DNA of 36,690 nucleotides from the NCBI RefSeq assembly GCF_008123425.1, contig NZ_VSSS01000085.1:1-36690 (forward strand). Reading direction: 5' to 3'. Below, piece after piece: positions 24,536 to 32,754 of the stretch. The position numbers were made by a program, and so were the translations under genes. The DNA comes from Bradyrhizobium rifense. Lineage in GTDB: Bacteria; Pseudomonadota; Alphaproteobacteria; Rhizobiales; Xanthobacteraceae. The notes below the pieces were generated by a model. That model searched no databases. It saw nothing but the letters and a program-made list of their open reading frames with translations, and was not told the DNA's origin. How positions within the stretch are numbered: position 1 is the first letter of the stretch; every line of letters starts with the position of its first letter.

Positions 24536-25954
24536 CTACGCCACGGACATAGTGAGCGGCGGCGCGACGTGGTCGGGCAGCGGGCAGACATAAGGCGTCT
24601 TGGTCGTCCGCTTCGTGAGATCGGCCTTCGCAGCCTTGATCAGTTCCGGTTCTGTCAGCGCCTTGATGCCGAGGCCGGCCATGGCCTTGGCCGCCTGCAC
24701 CATGGCCTTATGGGCGTGCGGGCTCTTGCCCTGCGCCACCACCTGCCAGGTGTGGAAAGGCGTGCCGATTGCAACCGTTGGTGCGTGAACCTGCACGGTC
24801 GGCACCACCCAGCTCACATCGCCCACGTCGGTCGAACCCACCAGCGGGTTACGCTTGGCGTCGAGCGGCACCAGGAAGTCGGCCAGCGGCCGATCGGTCG
24901 GCTCCATGCCGATCGTGTAGTAGACTGACGCGATGTCCTTGTCGGTCAGCGTCGCGCGGATCTCGCTGGCAAAGCCCTTGTCGGCATCGTCGAAATGCGG
25001 CGGTCCGAGCTCTTCCATGACCCGATGCAGCGCCTGCTCCAGCGGCGTGTTCGGCAGGATGTTGGAGACCGCGGAGATGATCTTCATCTCGACCTTGGTC
25101 TCGGTCATCAAGGCCGCACCGTCTGCGATCTTGCTGACGCGCCCGACCAGCTCGTTCATGCCGGGGAGATCACGGGCGCGAATGGAATAGCGCACACGGG
25201 CATGGGCCTGCACCACGTTGGGCGCAATGCCACCGGTGTCGAGCAGCGCGTAGTGCACGCGCGCATCGCTCGGCATGTGCTCGCGCATATAGTTCACGCC
25301 GACATTCATCAGTTCCACCGCATCGAGCGCGGAGCGGCCGAGATGGGGCGAAGCTGCCGCGTGCGAGGTGCGGCCGGTGAAGATGAAGTCGGCGCGGGTG
25401 TTGGCGAGCGACGGCGTCACCGCGACTTCCCAGAAACTATTCGGATGCCAGGTGATGGCGATATCGGCGTCCTCGAATGCGCCGGAGCGCACCATGAAGG
25501 CCTTGGCCGCGCCGCCCTCTTCCGCCGGGCAGCCGTAATAGCGCACGCGGCCGGGCACCTTGTTCTCGGCGAGCCAGTCCTTGACGGCCGTGGCGGCGAG
25601 CAGCGCCGCGGAACCGAGCAGATTATGACCGCAGCCATGGCCGTGGCCGCCGGTCTCGACCGGACGGTGCTCGGCAACACCAGCCTCCTGGCTCAGGCCC
25701 GGCAGGGCGTCATATTCACCCATGAAAGCGATGACCGGACCACCCTCGCCCCATTCGCCCATCACCGCGGTCGGAATGCCCGCCACGTTCTCGGTGATGC
25801 GGAAACCCTGGTGGCGCAGCTCGGTGAGATGCTCGGCGGCGGAACGCGCCTCGGTGTAGCAGACTTCGGGCATGCCCCAGACCTTGTCGCTAAGGTCGAT
25901 GAAACGTCCCTTGATCGTGTCGATGCCACGCCAGATGTCGCTGCGATTGTCCAT
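24536..25954 (-). CDS. M20-family amidohydrolase (AbgB-like)
   Basis: A metal-dependent hydrolase of the M20/AbgB group that splits N-acyl amino acids or aminobenzoyl-glutamate-like amides. The 472-residue protein has GEYDALPG (D82), GGHGHGCGHNLLG (H106 to H110), PAEEGG (E145/E146) and the dimerisation-domain motif SHAAASPHLGRSALDA. VWGMPEVCYTEA near residue 25 matches the AbgB start. ATG 25954 fits the family N-terminus; ATG 26008, with AGGCGG upstream, is a real alternative adding 18 residues. No signal peptide is present. It precedes the peptide importer on the same strand, so imported N-acyl peptides or amides are plausible substrates. Divergent from the HtrA-like gene. Confidence 0.9.
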   Translation of the reverse strand: MDNRSDIWRGIDTIKGRFIDLSDKVWGMPEVCYTEARSAAEHLTELRHQGFRITENVAGIPTAVMGEWGEGGPVIAFMGEYDALPGLSQEAGVAEHRPVETGGHGHGCGHNLLGSAALLAATAVKDWLAENKVPGRVRYYGCPAEEGGAAKAFMVRSGAFEDADIAITWHPNSFWEVAVTPSLANTRADFIFTGRTSHAAASPHLGRSALDAVELMNVGVNYMREHMPSDARVHYALLDTGGIAPNVVQAHARVRYSIRARDLPGMNELVGRVSKIADGAALMTETKVEMKIISAVSNILPNTPLEQALHRVMEELGPPHFDDADKGFASEIRATLTDKDIASVYYTIGMEPTDRPLADFLVPLDAKRNPLVGSTDVGDVSWVVPTVQVHAPTVAIGTPFHTWQVVAQGKSPHAHKAMVQAAKAMAGLGIKALTEPELIKAAKADLTKRTTKTPYVCPLPDHVAPPLTMSVA

Positions 25955-26240
25955 GATTTGGTCCGTGATCTCTTGGTCAAACGAAGCGGCAATGGTTAGC
26001 AGCTTCATTGAAGCCCGCCTAGCATCTCGCGGGACACCAGCCATGCGATCGATGCCGGATTGGGCGGCTGCCGACCGACTTTAGGCGAACAATTTCTGTC
26101 ATCTTCGGAAATCGGCGTCGCGGCATCTGGAATAGTTGCCGTCAAGTCTTTCAAGACGGCCTCCTCCGGCCTAAATTATGCTTGCTTCGCGCGTCGTTCC
26201 GCAGCCATGGCGGAGCGATGCTCTCAGCCAGGAGAACTCC

Positions 26241-27230
26241 ATGCCCGCCTTGACCGAATGGAGAGTGCCGCCGGCCAATCAGCCGCGAGCGAGCGATTAC
26301 GGCTTCGATCTCGACCGTGCGCTCGCCTCCGTCGTCGGCCTGCACGCCATCATCCCTTCGGACGCCTTCAGCGCCGAAACGCTCGGCACCGAGCGTGCCG
26401 GCAACGGGGTCGTCATCGACGACGGGCTGGTGCTCACCATCGGCTATCTCATTACCGAAGCGGAATCTGTCTGGCTTCACCTCGGCGACGGGCGCGTGAT
26501 GGAGGGACATGTGCTCGGCTTCGATGCCGTCACCGGCTTTGGCCTGGTGCAGGCGCTCGGCCGGCTCGACATCGAGCCGCTGCCGCTCGGTTCGTCGGCG
26601 GAGACCCGGCTCGGCGACCGCGTCGTGGTCGGTGGCGCCGGGGGCCGCACGCGATCGGTCGCGAGCCAGATCGTCGCCAAGCAGGAATTCGCCGGTTACT
26701 GGGAGTATCTGCTCGACGAGGCCTTGTTCACCTATCCCGCCCATCCGAATTGGGGCGGCACCGGACTGATCAACGAGCGCGGCGAACTGATCGGCATCGG
26801 CTCGCTCCAGCTCGAGCGAGAACGCGACGGCAAGGCCGAGCATGTCAACATGATCGTGCCGATCGATCTGTTGAAGCCGATCCTCGACGACCTCCGCAAG
26901 TTCGGCCGCGTCAACAAGCCAGCGCGACCGTGGCTCGGACTCTATTCGACCGAGATCGACAATCGCGTCGTGGTGATCGGGATCTCCGCCAACGGTCCCG
27001 CCGCGCGCGCGGAGCTCAAGACCGGCGACGTCATTCTTGCCGTGGATGGCGACAAGATTACGAGCCAGACGGCGTTCTACAAGAAGAAGTGGGGGCTCGG
27101 CGCCGCCGGCGTCGACGTGCCTCTCACCGTGCATCATCAAGGCTCCGCGCATCATGAAGGCGTCACCTTCGACGTCACGGTGACCTCGACCGACCGCTTC
27201 AAGCTCCTGAAAGCGCCGAAGCTGCACTGA
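26241..27230 (+). CDS. HtrA-like S1C pseudoprotease with PDZ domain
   Basis: A 329-residue trypsin-fold protein followed by one PDZ domain (about 230-320, GISANGPAARAELKTGDVILAVDG). It aligns with HtrA/DegP-type proteases, but the triad is gone. In GLVLTIGYLI, Y69 stands where TNNHVI has histidine. In DAVTGFGLV, G99 replaces the aspartate. In NWGGTGLIN, W171 replaces the serine of GNSGG. It is probably a non-catalytic peptide- or partner-binding protein. There is no signal peptide or membrane segment. The ATG at 26241 follows AGGAG by six bases. The next gene, an esterase, starts 20 bp after the stop, so the two form an operon. Confidence 0.85.
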   Translation: MPALTEWRVPPANQPRASDYGFDLDRALASVVGLHAIIPSDAFSAETLGTERAGNGVVIDDGLVLTIGYLITEAESVWLHLGDGRVMEGHVLGFDAVTGFGLVQALGRLDIEPLPLGSSAETRLGDRVVVGGAGGRTRSVASQIVAKQEFAGYWEYLLDEALFTYPAHPNWGGTGLINERGELIGIGSLQLERERDGKAEHVNMIVPIDLLKPILDDLRKFGRVNKPARPWLGLYSTEIDNRVVVIGISANGPAARAELKTGDVILAVDGDKITSQTAFYKKKWGLGAAGVDVPLTVHHQGSAHHEGVTFDVTVTSTDRFKLLKAPKLH

Positions 27231-27250
27231 TCCAGGCAGAGGAAGCAGCA

Positions 27251-28321
27251 ATGACCGAGGCCGTCGTCGACGACATCGTGACCGTGCTGCCGCCATTGCT
27301 CAATGCGCTCGAGGCGCTCGGCTACTTCGCCCGGCATTTGCATCCGCCGGCCTTCGCCACGGTGATGAACGCAATCGGCGCACCGGACGATGCGCTTCAG
27401 TCGGCACATGCAGCGATCGGCGCGTGGCCGGAGCAATTCGCCGGATTGCGCGAGCGGCTCGATCGCGCCTGCAACGAGACACTGTCCGCCTATGCAGGCA
27501 TCCGCGACGTCGAGCGCGGCAATGGCGATCTCGTCTCGGTGTTCCGCGCGCTGCGCCATCTGCCGCGCGCACAGGAGGCGCTGTATCCGCTGTCGACCCA
27601 GTTTCCGCCGGTGAGCAACTTCTTCCTCACCGCCGCCAAGCGCGACAATGACGATCTGCTGGCACGGCTGGAAGTCGGTGCCAGCGAGGACACCGGCATC
27701 TTCCACGATCATAACGAGCCCGGCAGCCGCGGCGGCTTCTCGGTCTATGTTCCCGAATATTACACGCCCGATCGCAGCTGGCCGCTGGTGATGGCGCTGC
27801 ATGGCGGCAACGGCAACGGACGCGGCTTTCTGTGGAGCTGGCTGCGCGATGCCCGTAGCCTTGGTGCGATTCTGATGGCGCCGACCGCGACCGGACAGAC
27901 GTGGGCGCTGATGGGCGACGACACCGACACGCCCAACCTGATGCGGATCCTCGAAACCGTGCGCGGCCGCTGGTCGATCGATGCCTCACGGATGCTGTTG
28001 ACCGGCATGAGCGACGGCGGCACGTTCTGCTACGTCAGCGGGCTCGACGGCGCCTCACCCTTCACTCATCTCGCGCCGGTCTCGGCGACCTTCCATCCGC
28101 TGATGGCGGAAATGGCCGACGCCACGCGGCTGCAGCGCCTGCCGATCTTCATCACCCACGGCAAGCTCGACTGGATGTTTCCGGTGCAGACCGCACGGCA
28201 GACGCAGGGAGCACTCGCGGCCGCCGGCGCCGATGTGACCTATCGCGAGATCGACGACCTCAGCCACACCTATCCGCGCGAGATCAACGCCGAGCTGCTG
28301 CAATGGCTGAATGAGGGATGA
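27251..28321 (+). CDS. Alpha/beta-hydrolase esterase with N-terminal helical extension
   Basis: A 356-residue serine hydrolase of the phospholipase/carboxylesterase or PHB-depolymerase-like group. Residues 1-150 are a mostly helical extension without a recognised domain. The hydrolase part starts with GGFSVYVPEYYTPDRSWPL and MALHGGNGNG (oxyanion region). Nucleophile S254 lies in GMSDGG, the acid is probably D307 in HGKLDWMF, and H339 is in DLSHTYP. No signal peptide is seen. The ATG at 27251 has AGAGGA about eight bases upstream and follows the HtrA-like gene by 20 bp, so the pair are probably partners. The substrate cannot be told. Confidence 0.85.
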   Translation: MTEAVVDDIVTVLPPLLNALEALGYFARHLHPPAFATVMNAIGAPDDALQSAHAAIGAWPEQFAGLRERLDRACNETLSAYAGIRDVERGNGDLVSVFRALRHLPRAQEALYPLSTQFPPVSNFFLTAAKRDNDDLLARLEVGASEDTGIFHDHNEPGSRGGFSVYVPEYYTPDRSWPLVMALHGGNGNGRGFLWSWLRDARSLGAILMAPTATGQTWALMGDDTDTPNLMRILETVRGRWSIDASRMLLTGMSDGGTFCYVSGLDGASPFTHLAPVSATFHPLMAEMADATRLQRLPIFITHGKLDWMFPVQTARQTQGALAAAGADVTYREIDDLSHTYPREINAELLQWLNEG

Positions 28322-28403
28322 ACGAGATGTCCTTACCTGTGCCGTAGTGCCGCGGAACCATCACTCCGGGCCGACGTTATCTGCCCGTCACCGGAGGTTC
28401 GCC

Positions 28404-28610
28404 ATGCAGACTTTTTTCGGAATGATTTTGGGTGCGCTGCTGCTCGGCTGCGGCGTGTATGTCTATGACTCCATGCAGACGTCGTCTGTCGCCAATGGCG
28501 AGGTCGCGACTGCCAATCGCACCATCGTGAACTGGGATGTCGCGAAGGCCGACTGGAATGCGCTGCAGGACCGCGCACATAAGGACTGGGTCCGGATTTC
28601 GTCGAAGTAA
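28404..28610 (+). CDS. Small single-pass membrane protein, unknown function
   Basis: A 68-residue protein whose first 22 residues (MQTFFGMILGALLLGCGVYV) form one hydrophobic helix; the remainder, YDSMQTSS to DWVRISSK, is soluble and hydrophilic with three tryptophans. The start has a clear GGAGG seven bases upstream, which supports it as a real gene despite the length. The cysteine in LLLGCGVY is not in a good lipobox, so I read it as an anchored rather than lipidated protein. I do not recognise the family. Confidence 0.7.
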   Translation: MQTFFGMILGALLLGCGVYVYDSMQTSSVANGEVATANRTIVNWDVAKADWNALQDRAHKDWVRISSK

Positions 28611-28627
28611 TCTCGCCCGCCATGAAC

Positions 28628-28660
28628 AAGGCGCCGTCGCGATCCGCGGCGGCGCCTTTG
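28628..28660. terminator. Bidirectional intrinsic terminator candidate
   Basis: AAGGCGCCG (28628-28636) and CGGCGCCTT (28650-28658) form a 9-bp GC-rich stem, the loop itself containing a CGCG-ATC-CGCG stem. TTGTGTT-like sequence follows on the plus strand, and short A/T flanks serve the other strand. It separates the small membrane protein (plus) from the convergent DsbA-like gene. Confidence 0.6.
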
Positions 28661-28688
28661 TGTTGACTGCGACGAACGCTGCTGCGCG

Positions 28689-29360
28689 TCAGTTCATCTT
28701 GGCCTTGCGGGCGTCGGAAATGACCTGCTCGAACTCGGCCATGCTGAGCACGCCAGGCACGCGATATTTGCCTACGATGAAGGACGGCGTGCCGCGGAAG
28801 CCGAAGGCCTCGGCCTGCTCGTTGTTGCGCTTGAGGATGCCGTCGATGTCCTTGGCGTGCGCGGCGAGGTCGCTCTTGAGGCGGTCCATGTCGACGCCGG
28901 CGGCCGCGAGCAGCTCGTTGATGCGCGACTCGGCCAGGCGCGAGCTGACGCCCATCATGGCGTCGTGGGCCTTGTGGTACTTGTCCTGATATTTCGCGGC
29001 GAGCGCGATCCGGGCGGCCGTCACGGAGACGGGCCCGAGGATCGGCCAGTCCTTCAGGACCAGCCTGACCTTGCCGTCGTCCTGAATGACCTGGCGCAGC
29101 TCGGGCTCGAGCTTACGGCAATAGGGGCAGTTGTAATCGGACCACTCGATGATGCTGATATTGCCATCGGGATTGCCGGCGACGGGGACGTCGGGATCGC
29201 GCAGCACCTTGGCTTCGGTGAGCACTTCGTCATCGTCGGCGGCTGCGCGCGCCAAGGTCATACCGCCAGCCGCGAAGGCGCCTGCCCCGATCAACGTCAG
29301 CGCCGCGCGGCGCGTCGGCCCGAGGCCGCCATTAAGGCCCTTAGTCCTGAATCCAGCCAT
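28689..29360 (-). CDS. DsbA-family thiol:disulfide oxidoreductase, exported
   Basis: A 223-residue thioredoxin-fold protein with an N-terminal signal carrying twin arginines (TRRAALTLIGAGAFAAGG, cleavage near ARA-A at 38-40). The active site is C78-P-Y-C81 in DYNCPYCRKL; the cis-proline loop is FRGTPSFIVG. Length and the AHDAMMG region fit DsbA/Com1-like (PF01323/PF13462) proteins that oxidise or reshuffle disulfides in the periplasm. The ATG at 29360 has a weak GAG upstream. A terminator-like hairpin follows the gene and lrgB lies upstream on the same strand. Confidence 0.9.
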   Translation of the reverse strand: MAGFRTKGLNGGLGPTRRAALTLIGAGAFAAGGMTLARAAADDDEVLTEAKVLRDPDVPVAGNPDGNISIIEWSDYNCPYCRKLEPELRQVIQDDGKVRLVLKDWPILGPVSVTAARIALAAKYQDKYHKAHDAMMGVSSRLAESRINELLAAAGVDMDRLKSDLAAHAKDIDGILKRNNEQAEAFGFRGTPSFIVGKYRVPGVLSMAEFEQVISDARKAKMN

Positions 29361-29448
29361 ATCTCGTCCCGTTTCGGTCCCATCACCGCAATTACGGCTC
29401 AGGACCGGGAAGTGTTACGCCCTCATATAGAGTGTCGTGGGGGCGATG

Positions 29449-30171
29449 TCATCGCACCAGCAGGGTCACCACCAGGGGGACCAGGAACGAGGTCAAGAGA
29501 GCGTTGAGGCTCATGGCGATGCCGGAGAAGACGCCGGCGATCTCGTCGACCTGGAACGCACGGGCCGTACCGATGCCGTGCGCGGCAAGGCCGGCAGCAA
29601 AGCCACGGGCACGGAAATCGGTCACGCCTGTGCGGTTCATCAGCGGCGTGACGATGATGGCGCCCATGATGCCGGTGAGGATCACCGCGACCGCCGCCAG
29701 CGAAGGATCCGCATGCAGGGATTCGGCGATGCCCATGGCAACGCCGGCCGTGACCGATTTCGGCGCCAGCGACAGCACCACGTCGCGCGGCAGCCCGGCG
29801 AACTCGGCCAGCAACGCGGCCGACACCACGGCCGTCACCGAGCCCGCAACCAGCGCCACGAGCATCGGCACGATGGAGGAGACCACGCGCCTGCGGTTCT
29901 CATAGAGCGGCACGGCGAGTGCGACGGTGGCAGGCCCGAGCAGGAAGTGCACGAACTGCGCGCCGGCGAAGTAGGTGGTGTAGGACGTACCGGTCGCGAG
30001 CAGGAACGCGCCGATGATCCACATCGCATGCAGCACGGGATTGGCGAGCGGATGGCGCCGCGTCGCCAGCGACACCGCGTCCGTGGTCGCATAGACCAGC
30101 AGCGTCACGGTCAACCACAGTAGCGGCGACTGCGAGAGATAGACCCAGAGCGAGAACGGGTTGTCTTTCAT
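29449..30171 (-). CDS. lrgB: LrgB/CidB-family membrane protein
   Basis: The larger partner of the LrgA/LrgB pair, studied in Gram-positives as regulators of murein hydrolase export and autolysis and, in Bacillus, as a pyruvate transporter. The 240-residue product has about seven hydrophobic segments and family sequences LAPKSVTAGVAMGIAE, GIMGAI and AAHGIGTARAFQ. The ATG at 30171 overlaps the lrgA stop by four bases (ATGA). In alphaproteobacteria the role is not defined. Confidence 0.92.
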   Translation of the reverse strand: MKDNPFSLWVYLSQSPLLWLTVTLLVYATTDAVSLATRRHPLANPVLHAMWIIGAFLLATGTSYTTYFAGAQFVHFLLGPATVALAVPLYENRRRVVSSIVPMLVALVAGSVTAVVSAALLAEFAGLPRDVVLSLAPKSVTAGVAMGIAESLHADPSLAAVAVILTGIMGAIIVTPLMNRTGVTDFRARGFAAGLAAHGIGTARAFQVDEIAGVFSGIAMSLNALLTSFLVPLVVTLLVR

Positions 30172-30551
30172 CGGGCGTCCTGTTGCTTCAACAGGCGGCT
30201 GACCAGGCGGAAGGTCAGGGCGGTGGCGAGCAAGGTGAGGACCACCGAGAGCGCCAGCACCAGGATGATGGCGATGCCGTGGGAGGCGAGCAGATCGAGT
30301 TCTTGCACGACGCCGACGCCGGCAGGCACGAACAGCAGCGATAGATGAGCCAGCAGGCCCTTGCTGGCGGTCTCCACGCCGTCGTTCCGCAGCGGTCCGC
30401 GCGCGAGCAACGCAAAGCGGTCGCGAGCCAGCAGCAGGATCAGAAGCAGGAGCAGGCCGAGCACGGGTCCCGGCAGTGGCAGGCCGAGGCCCCGGACCAC
30501 GGCCTCGCCGATCAATTGGCAGAGCAGGATGAGGCTGAGACTGGCAAGCAT
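30168..30551 (-). CDS. lrgA: LrgA/CidA-family holin-like protein
   Basis: A 127-residue protein with four predicted helices of the holin-like LrgA/CidA family. Features are the early LCQLIGEAVVRGLGLPLPGPVLG segment with its conserved LPLPGPV, then a soluble loop and LLAHLSLLFVPAGVGVV. The ATG at 30551 starts the first helix. It overlaps lrgB by four bases and is translated first, the standard order for this pair. It ends no more than 40 bp from the upstream thioesterase gene, also minus strand, but is probably independent. Confidence 0.92.
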   Translation of the reverse strand: MLASLSLILLCQLIGEAVVRGLGLPLPGPVLGLLLLLILLLARDRFALLARGPLRNDGVETASKGLLAHLSLLFVPAGVGVVQELDLLASHGIAIILVLALSVVLTLLATALTFRLVSRLLKQQDAR

Positions 30552-30591
30552 GACGCATCAAGGGATGCGTCGCTGGGCTTGTCAATTGCCG

Positions 30592-31047
30592 CTAGGCACG
30601 GGACGCAACACGGGGCAGCATCGCCATCAGCGTTCCGGTCATCGTCGCGATCAGCGTGGTCTTGCCGTCATGCTCTGCAAACGCCTTGGCCTCGCAGAAT
30701 GTCAACGTCCGGCCAGGCTTGACCACCTCGGCCTTGAACACAAAACGCTCGCCGCGGGCGGGTGCAAGCAGCGTTGTCTTGAACTCGACGGTGAGAATAT
30801 CGGCCTCGGACGGCATCAGTGTGAAGGCGGCGACGCCGCAGGCGTTGTCCAGCCCCGCGGTGATGATGCCGGCATGGACAAATCCGTTCTGCTGCGTGAA
30901 GTCAGGCGAATGCAGCATGGCCAGTTCGACCTCGCCGGGCGCCAGGCGGACGATCACGATGCCGAGCGTGCGCATCGCCGGCTGTCCCTCGAACATCGCG
31001 ATGGCCGCCGCACGATAGCCAGGGTTTTTCGGCTCGAACGCTGCCAT
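30592..31047 (-). CDS. PaaI-type hotdog thioesterase
   Basis: A 151-residue hotdog-fold acyl-CoA thioesterase. The signature QQNGFVHAGIITAGLDNACGVAA (about 52-74) holds the HGG-like catalytic loop seen in PaaI proteins, with the aspartate of LDNACG. TVEFKTTLLAPARG is the following conserved strand. The ATG lies three bases after the stop of the other thioesterase at 31051, so the two are co-translated. They are likely to share the divergent promoter with the TetR gene. The acyl substrate cannot be told. Confidence 0.88.
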   Translation of the reverse strand: MAAFEPKNPGYRAAAIAMFEGQPAMRTLGIVIVRLAPGEVELAMLHSPDFTQQNGFVHAGIITAGLDNACGVAAFTLMPSEADILTVEFKTTLLAPARGERFVFKAEVVKPGRTLTFCEAKAFAEHDGKTTLIATMTGTLMAMLPRVASRA

Positions 31048-31050
31048 GGC

Positions 31051-31485
31051 TCAGGCCTCGACCGGTTCGGCAAGATATTTTTGCGCAGTCTCGCGGATGG
31101 CCTCAGTGAACGGCGCGGATTTACGCAAGCTGCGGTCCATGTGCACGCCGGTGATTTCGCAGAACGCTGCCATCTCGCCGGTCTCGGCATTCGTCATCTC
31201 TTGCCGGAAGCGGATTGATTTGTCGCGAACCTCCAGCAGGTGGCTGCGAATCTCGATGATGTCGCCGGCAAGCAGCTCGCGCTTATACGTGATGTTCTGC
31301 TGCACCGCCGCCATGCCGCGGCCGAACGAGCGCAGATAGCTCGGCGTCAGCCCGAGCCGGGCGAATAGATTCCAATTGGCTTCGTCGAATTTGCCGACAT
31401 ACCACATGATGTTCATGTGACCGACGTGATCGCACTGCCACGGATAGACCGTGCCGCGATAGGTCGCCTCCTGCTCCATCGTCAT
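31051..31485 (-). CDS. YbgC/4HBT-type acyl-CoA thioesterase
   Basis: A 144-residue hotdog thioesterase of the 4-hydroxybenzoyl-CoA thioesterase group. WQCDHVGHMNIMWYVGKFD (about 16-34) is the active-site helix, where the aspartate of CDHVGHMN is the expected catalytic residue; NITYKRELLAGD and RQEMTNAETGEMAAFCEI follow as in the family. Starts at 31485 and 31479 (MEQEAT) are both possible, with AGGG motifs serving either. It faces the TetR gene across two operators and precedes the PaaI-type gene by three bases. Confidence 0.88.
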   Translation of the reverse strand: MTMEQEATYRGTVYPWQCDHVGHMNIMWYVGKFDEANWNLFARLGLTPSYLRSFGRGMAAVQQNITYKRELLAGDIIEIRSHLLEVRDKSIRFRQEMTNAETGEMAAFCEITGVHMDRSLRKSAPFTEAIRETAQKYLAEPVEA

Positions 31486-31511
31486 TCCCTGCCCTGTCTG
31501 TCTTTTGATCT

Positions 31512-31529
31512 TGATACGGTAGCGTATCA
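31512..31529. promoter_or_regulatory. Operator 1, TetR-type palindrome
   Basis: TGATACG and CGTATCA, perfect 7-bp arms with a GTAG spacer, lie 26 bp upstream of the thioesterase start. A second palindrome with the same half-site lies 35 bp away centre to centre. The divergent TetR is the obvious binder. Confidence 0.75.
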
Positions 31530-31546
31530 GGCGCGGAACGCATTAA

Positions 31547-31564
31547 CAATACGGCACCGTATCA
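31547..31564. promoter_or_regulatory. Operator 2, TetR-type palindrome
   Basis: ATACGG and CCGTAT (31549-31562) around CA, aligning with operator 1 over ATACGG-N3-CGTATCA. It lies 20 bp upstream of the TetR ATG, so TetR binding would likely repress its own gene and, through operator 1, the thioesterases. Confidence 0.75.
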
Positions 31565-31584
31565 AGAACCGGTGAGGCTTCCTT

Positions 31585-32133
31585 ATGAACGACGGCAAGG
31601 GCGATGTCTGGGTCGAGGCAGGGTTCAAGGAGCTTGCCCGCGCAGGTGTCGAGGCGGTGCGGGTCGAGGTGCTCGCCAAGAATTTGGGCGTCACCAAGGG
31701 CGGCTTCTACCGCCGCTTCGCCGACCGTGCCGCGCTGCTCGAGGCCATGCTGGTGCACTGGCGCGAGGGACGCTCGGCATCAATTGCACAGCAGACCAGC
31801 CTGGACGGGCAAGAGCCCCGCGAGCGGCTGAGGGCGGTGATCCAGCTCTATTCCGAGCGGCTCAATCCGGAGGGCATGGCGATCGAGCTCGCGATCCGGC
31901 AGTGGGCGCGCTCCGACGAGAGCGCCGCTACGGCGGTGGCGGGCGTGGATGCGGCCCGGCTGAAGCACGTCGCCGAGCTTTATCGCGCGACCGGCCTTGA
32001 GGCCGAGGAGGCCGAGGCGCAGGCGTTCCTGTTTTACTGCTTCATCTTCGGCCAGAGTCTCTTGTTCGTCGAGCGCGGCCCGCGCAAGCGGTCGCAACTC
32101 GTGGCGAAATCGGCCGAGAAATTGCTGAACTAG
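31585..32133 (+). CDS. TetR/AcrR-family transcriptional regulator
   Basis: A 182-residue regulator with the N-terminal HTH: VRVEVLAKNLGVTKGGFYRRFADRAALLEAML (about 25-56) has the TetR pattern, including GFYRRF, where the recognition helix ends. The C-terminal 120 residues are a helical ligand domain of unknown specificity. The ATG at 31585 has GTGAGG about eight bases upstream. Two palindromes of one type lie between it and the divergent thioesterases, so it very probably controls them; an acyl-CoA or aromatic-CoA ligand is inference. The TAG stop overlaps the edge of the 51-bp repeat. Confidence 0.92.
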   Translation: MNDGKGDVWVEAGFKELARAGVEAVRVEVLAKNLGVTKGGFYRRFADRAALLEAMLVHWREGRSASIAQQTSLDGQEPRERLRAVIQLYSERLNPEGMAIELAIRQWARSDESAATAVAGVDAARLKHVAELYRATGLEAEEAEAQAFLFYCFIFGQSLLFVERGPRKRSQLVAKSAEKLLN

Positions 32134-32182
32134 AGCATGATCCGGAAAAGTGTGAAGCGGTTTTCCGAAAAGATCATGCTCT
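32132..32182. repeat. 51-bp dispersed palindromic repeat, copy 2
   Basis: Arms AGAGCATGAT and ATCATGCTCT enclose CCGGAAAAGTGTGAAGCGG and TTTTCCGAAAAG. It is the reverse-oriented counterpart of the copy at 1113-1163. The TetR stop codon (32131-32133) overlaps its first two bases. It may act as a 3'-end hairpin for the TetR transcript. Confidence 0.85.
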
Positions 32183-32200
32183 AACAATAACCTAAGCAAA

Positions 32201-32225
32201 ATGGCCGGAGCGTTGCTCCGGCCAT
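32201..32225 (-). terminator. Intrinsic terminator of the secreted Cys-pair protein gene
   Basis: ATGGCCGGAGC and GCTCCGGCCAT form a perfect 11-bp stem with a three-base loop. On the minus strand the stem is followed by TTTTGC, giving the T-rich tail of an intrinsic terminator, 17 bp after the stop of the gene at 32242. Confidence 0.75.
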
Positions 32226-32241
32226 CGCATCATATCGAAGC

Positions 32242-32754
32242 TCAGGCGGCGCCCTTCAGCTTCTTGTTGCATTCGCTGTAATAGCCGCCGCCCTTCTCGA
32301 TCCACTTCATGCCGCCATTGCCGTTGGTGGTCTTGTTGGCGTTGTACTGGTCGACGCAGGTATGGAGGCGAGCCTTGCCGGCGCTCTCCTTGGCGTATTT
32401 CGCATCGACCGCATTCGGGAAGACGGCGTTGCCCATCGGCATGGTCGGCATCGTCGGCGCCGGAGCGGCAGCGGGAGCTGCCTCCTTCTTCGCCGCCGCC
32501 TTGGGCTCGGCAGCGGGCGGGGGCGCAGCAGCCGGGGCGGCCGCGGTCGGCGCGGCGGCGGGCGTTGCATCGGCGCCGCACTGGGCCTTGCGGAAGTCAT
32601 TCCACTTCATGGTGCCGAGCGAGCCGTCCTTCTTGGCGGCCTGGTATTTCGCGCTGCACTCCTGCGAGGTCAGCGCCTGCGCCGGCGCACTCACTATCAG
32701 CGCGGCGAATCCCGACACCGCAACTGCACACAACAATTTTGATTGAATGGTCAT
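32242..32754 (-). CDS. Secreted protein with duplicated Cys/MKW module and Ala/Pro linker
   Basis: A 170-residue exported protein: signal peptide 1-27 (cleavage near AQA-L), then two copies of one module joined by an Ala/Pro/Lys-rich linker (60-105). Copy 1 is C33, fifteen residues, M49-K-W51, then C59; copy 2 is C133, fifteen residues, M149-K-W151, then C162. The spacing C-x15-MKW is identical, so this is an internal duplication, and each module probably forms one disulfide in the periplasm. I do not recognise a named family, though each module resembles the PsiF repeat of the divergent neighbour. The ATG at 32754 has GGGAG about eight bases upstream. Confidence 0.78.
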   Translation of the reverse strand: MTIQSKLLCAVAVSGFAALIVSAPAQALTSQECSAKYQAAKKDGSLGTMKWNDFRKAQCGADATPAAAPTAAAPAAAPPPAAEPKAAAKKEAAPAAAPAPTMPTMPMGNAVFPNAVDAKYAKESAGKARLHTCVDQYNANKTTNGNGGMKWIEKGGGYYSECNKKLKGAA

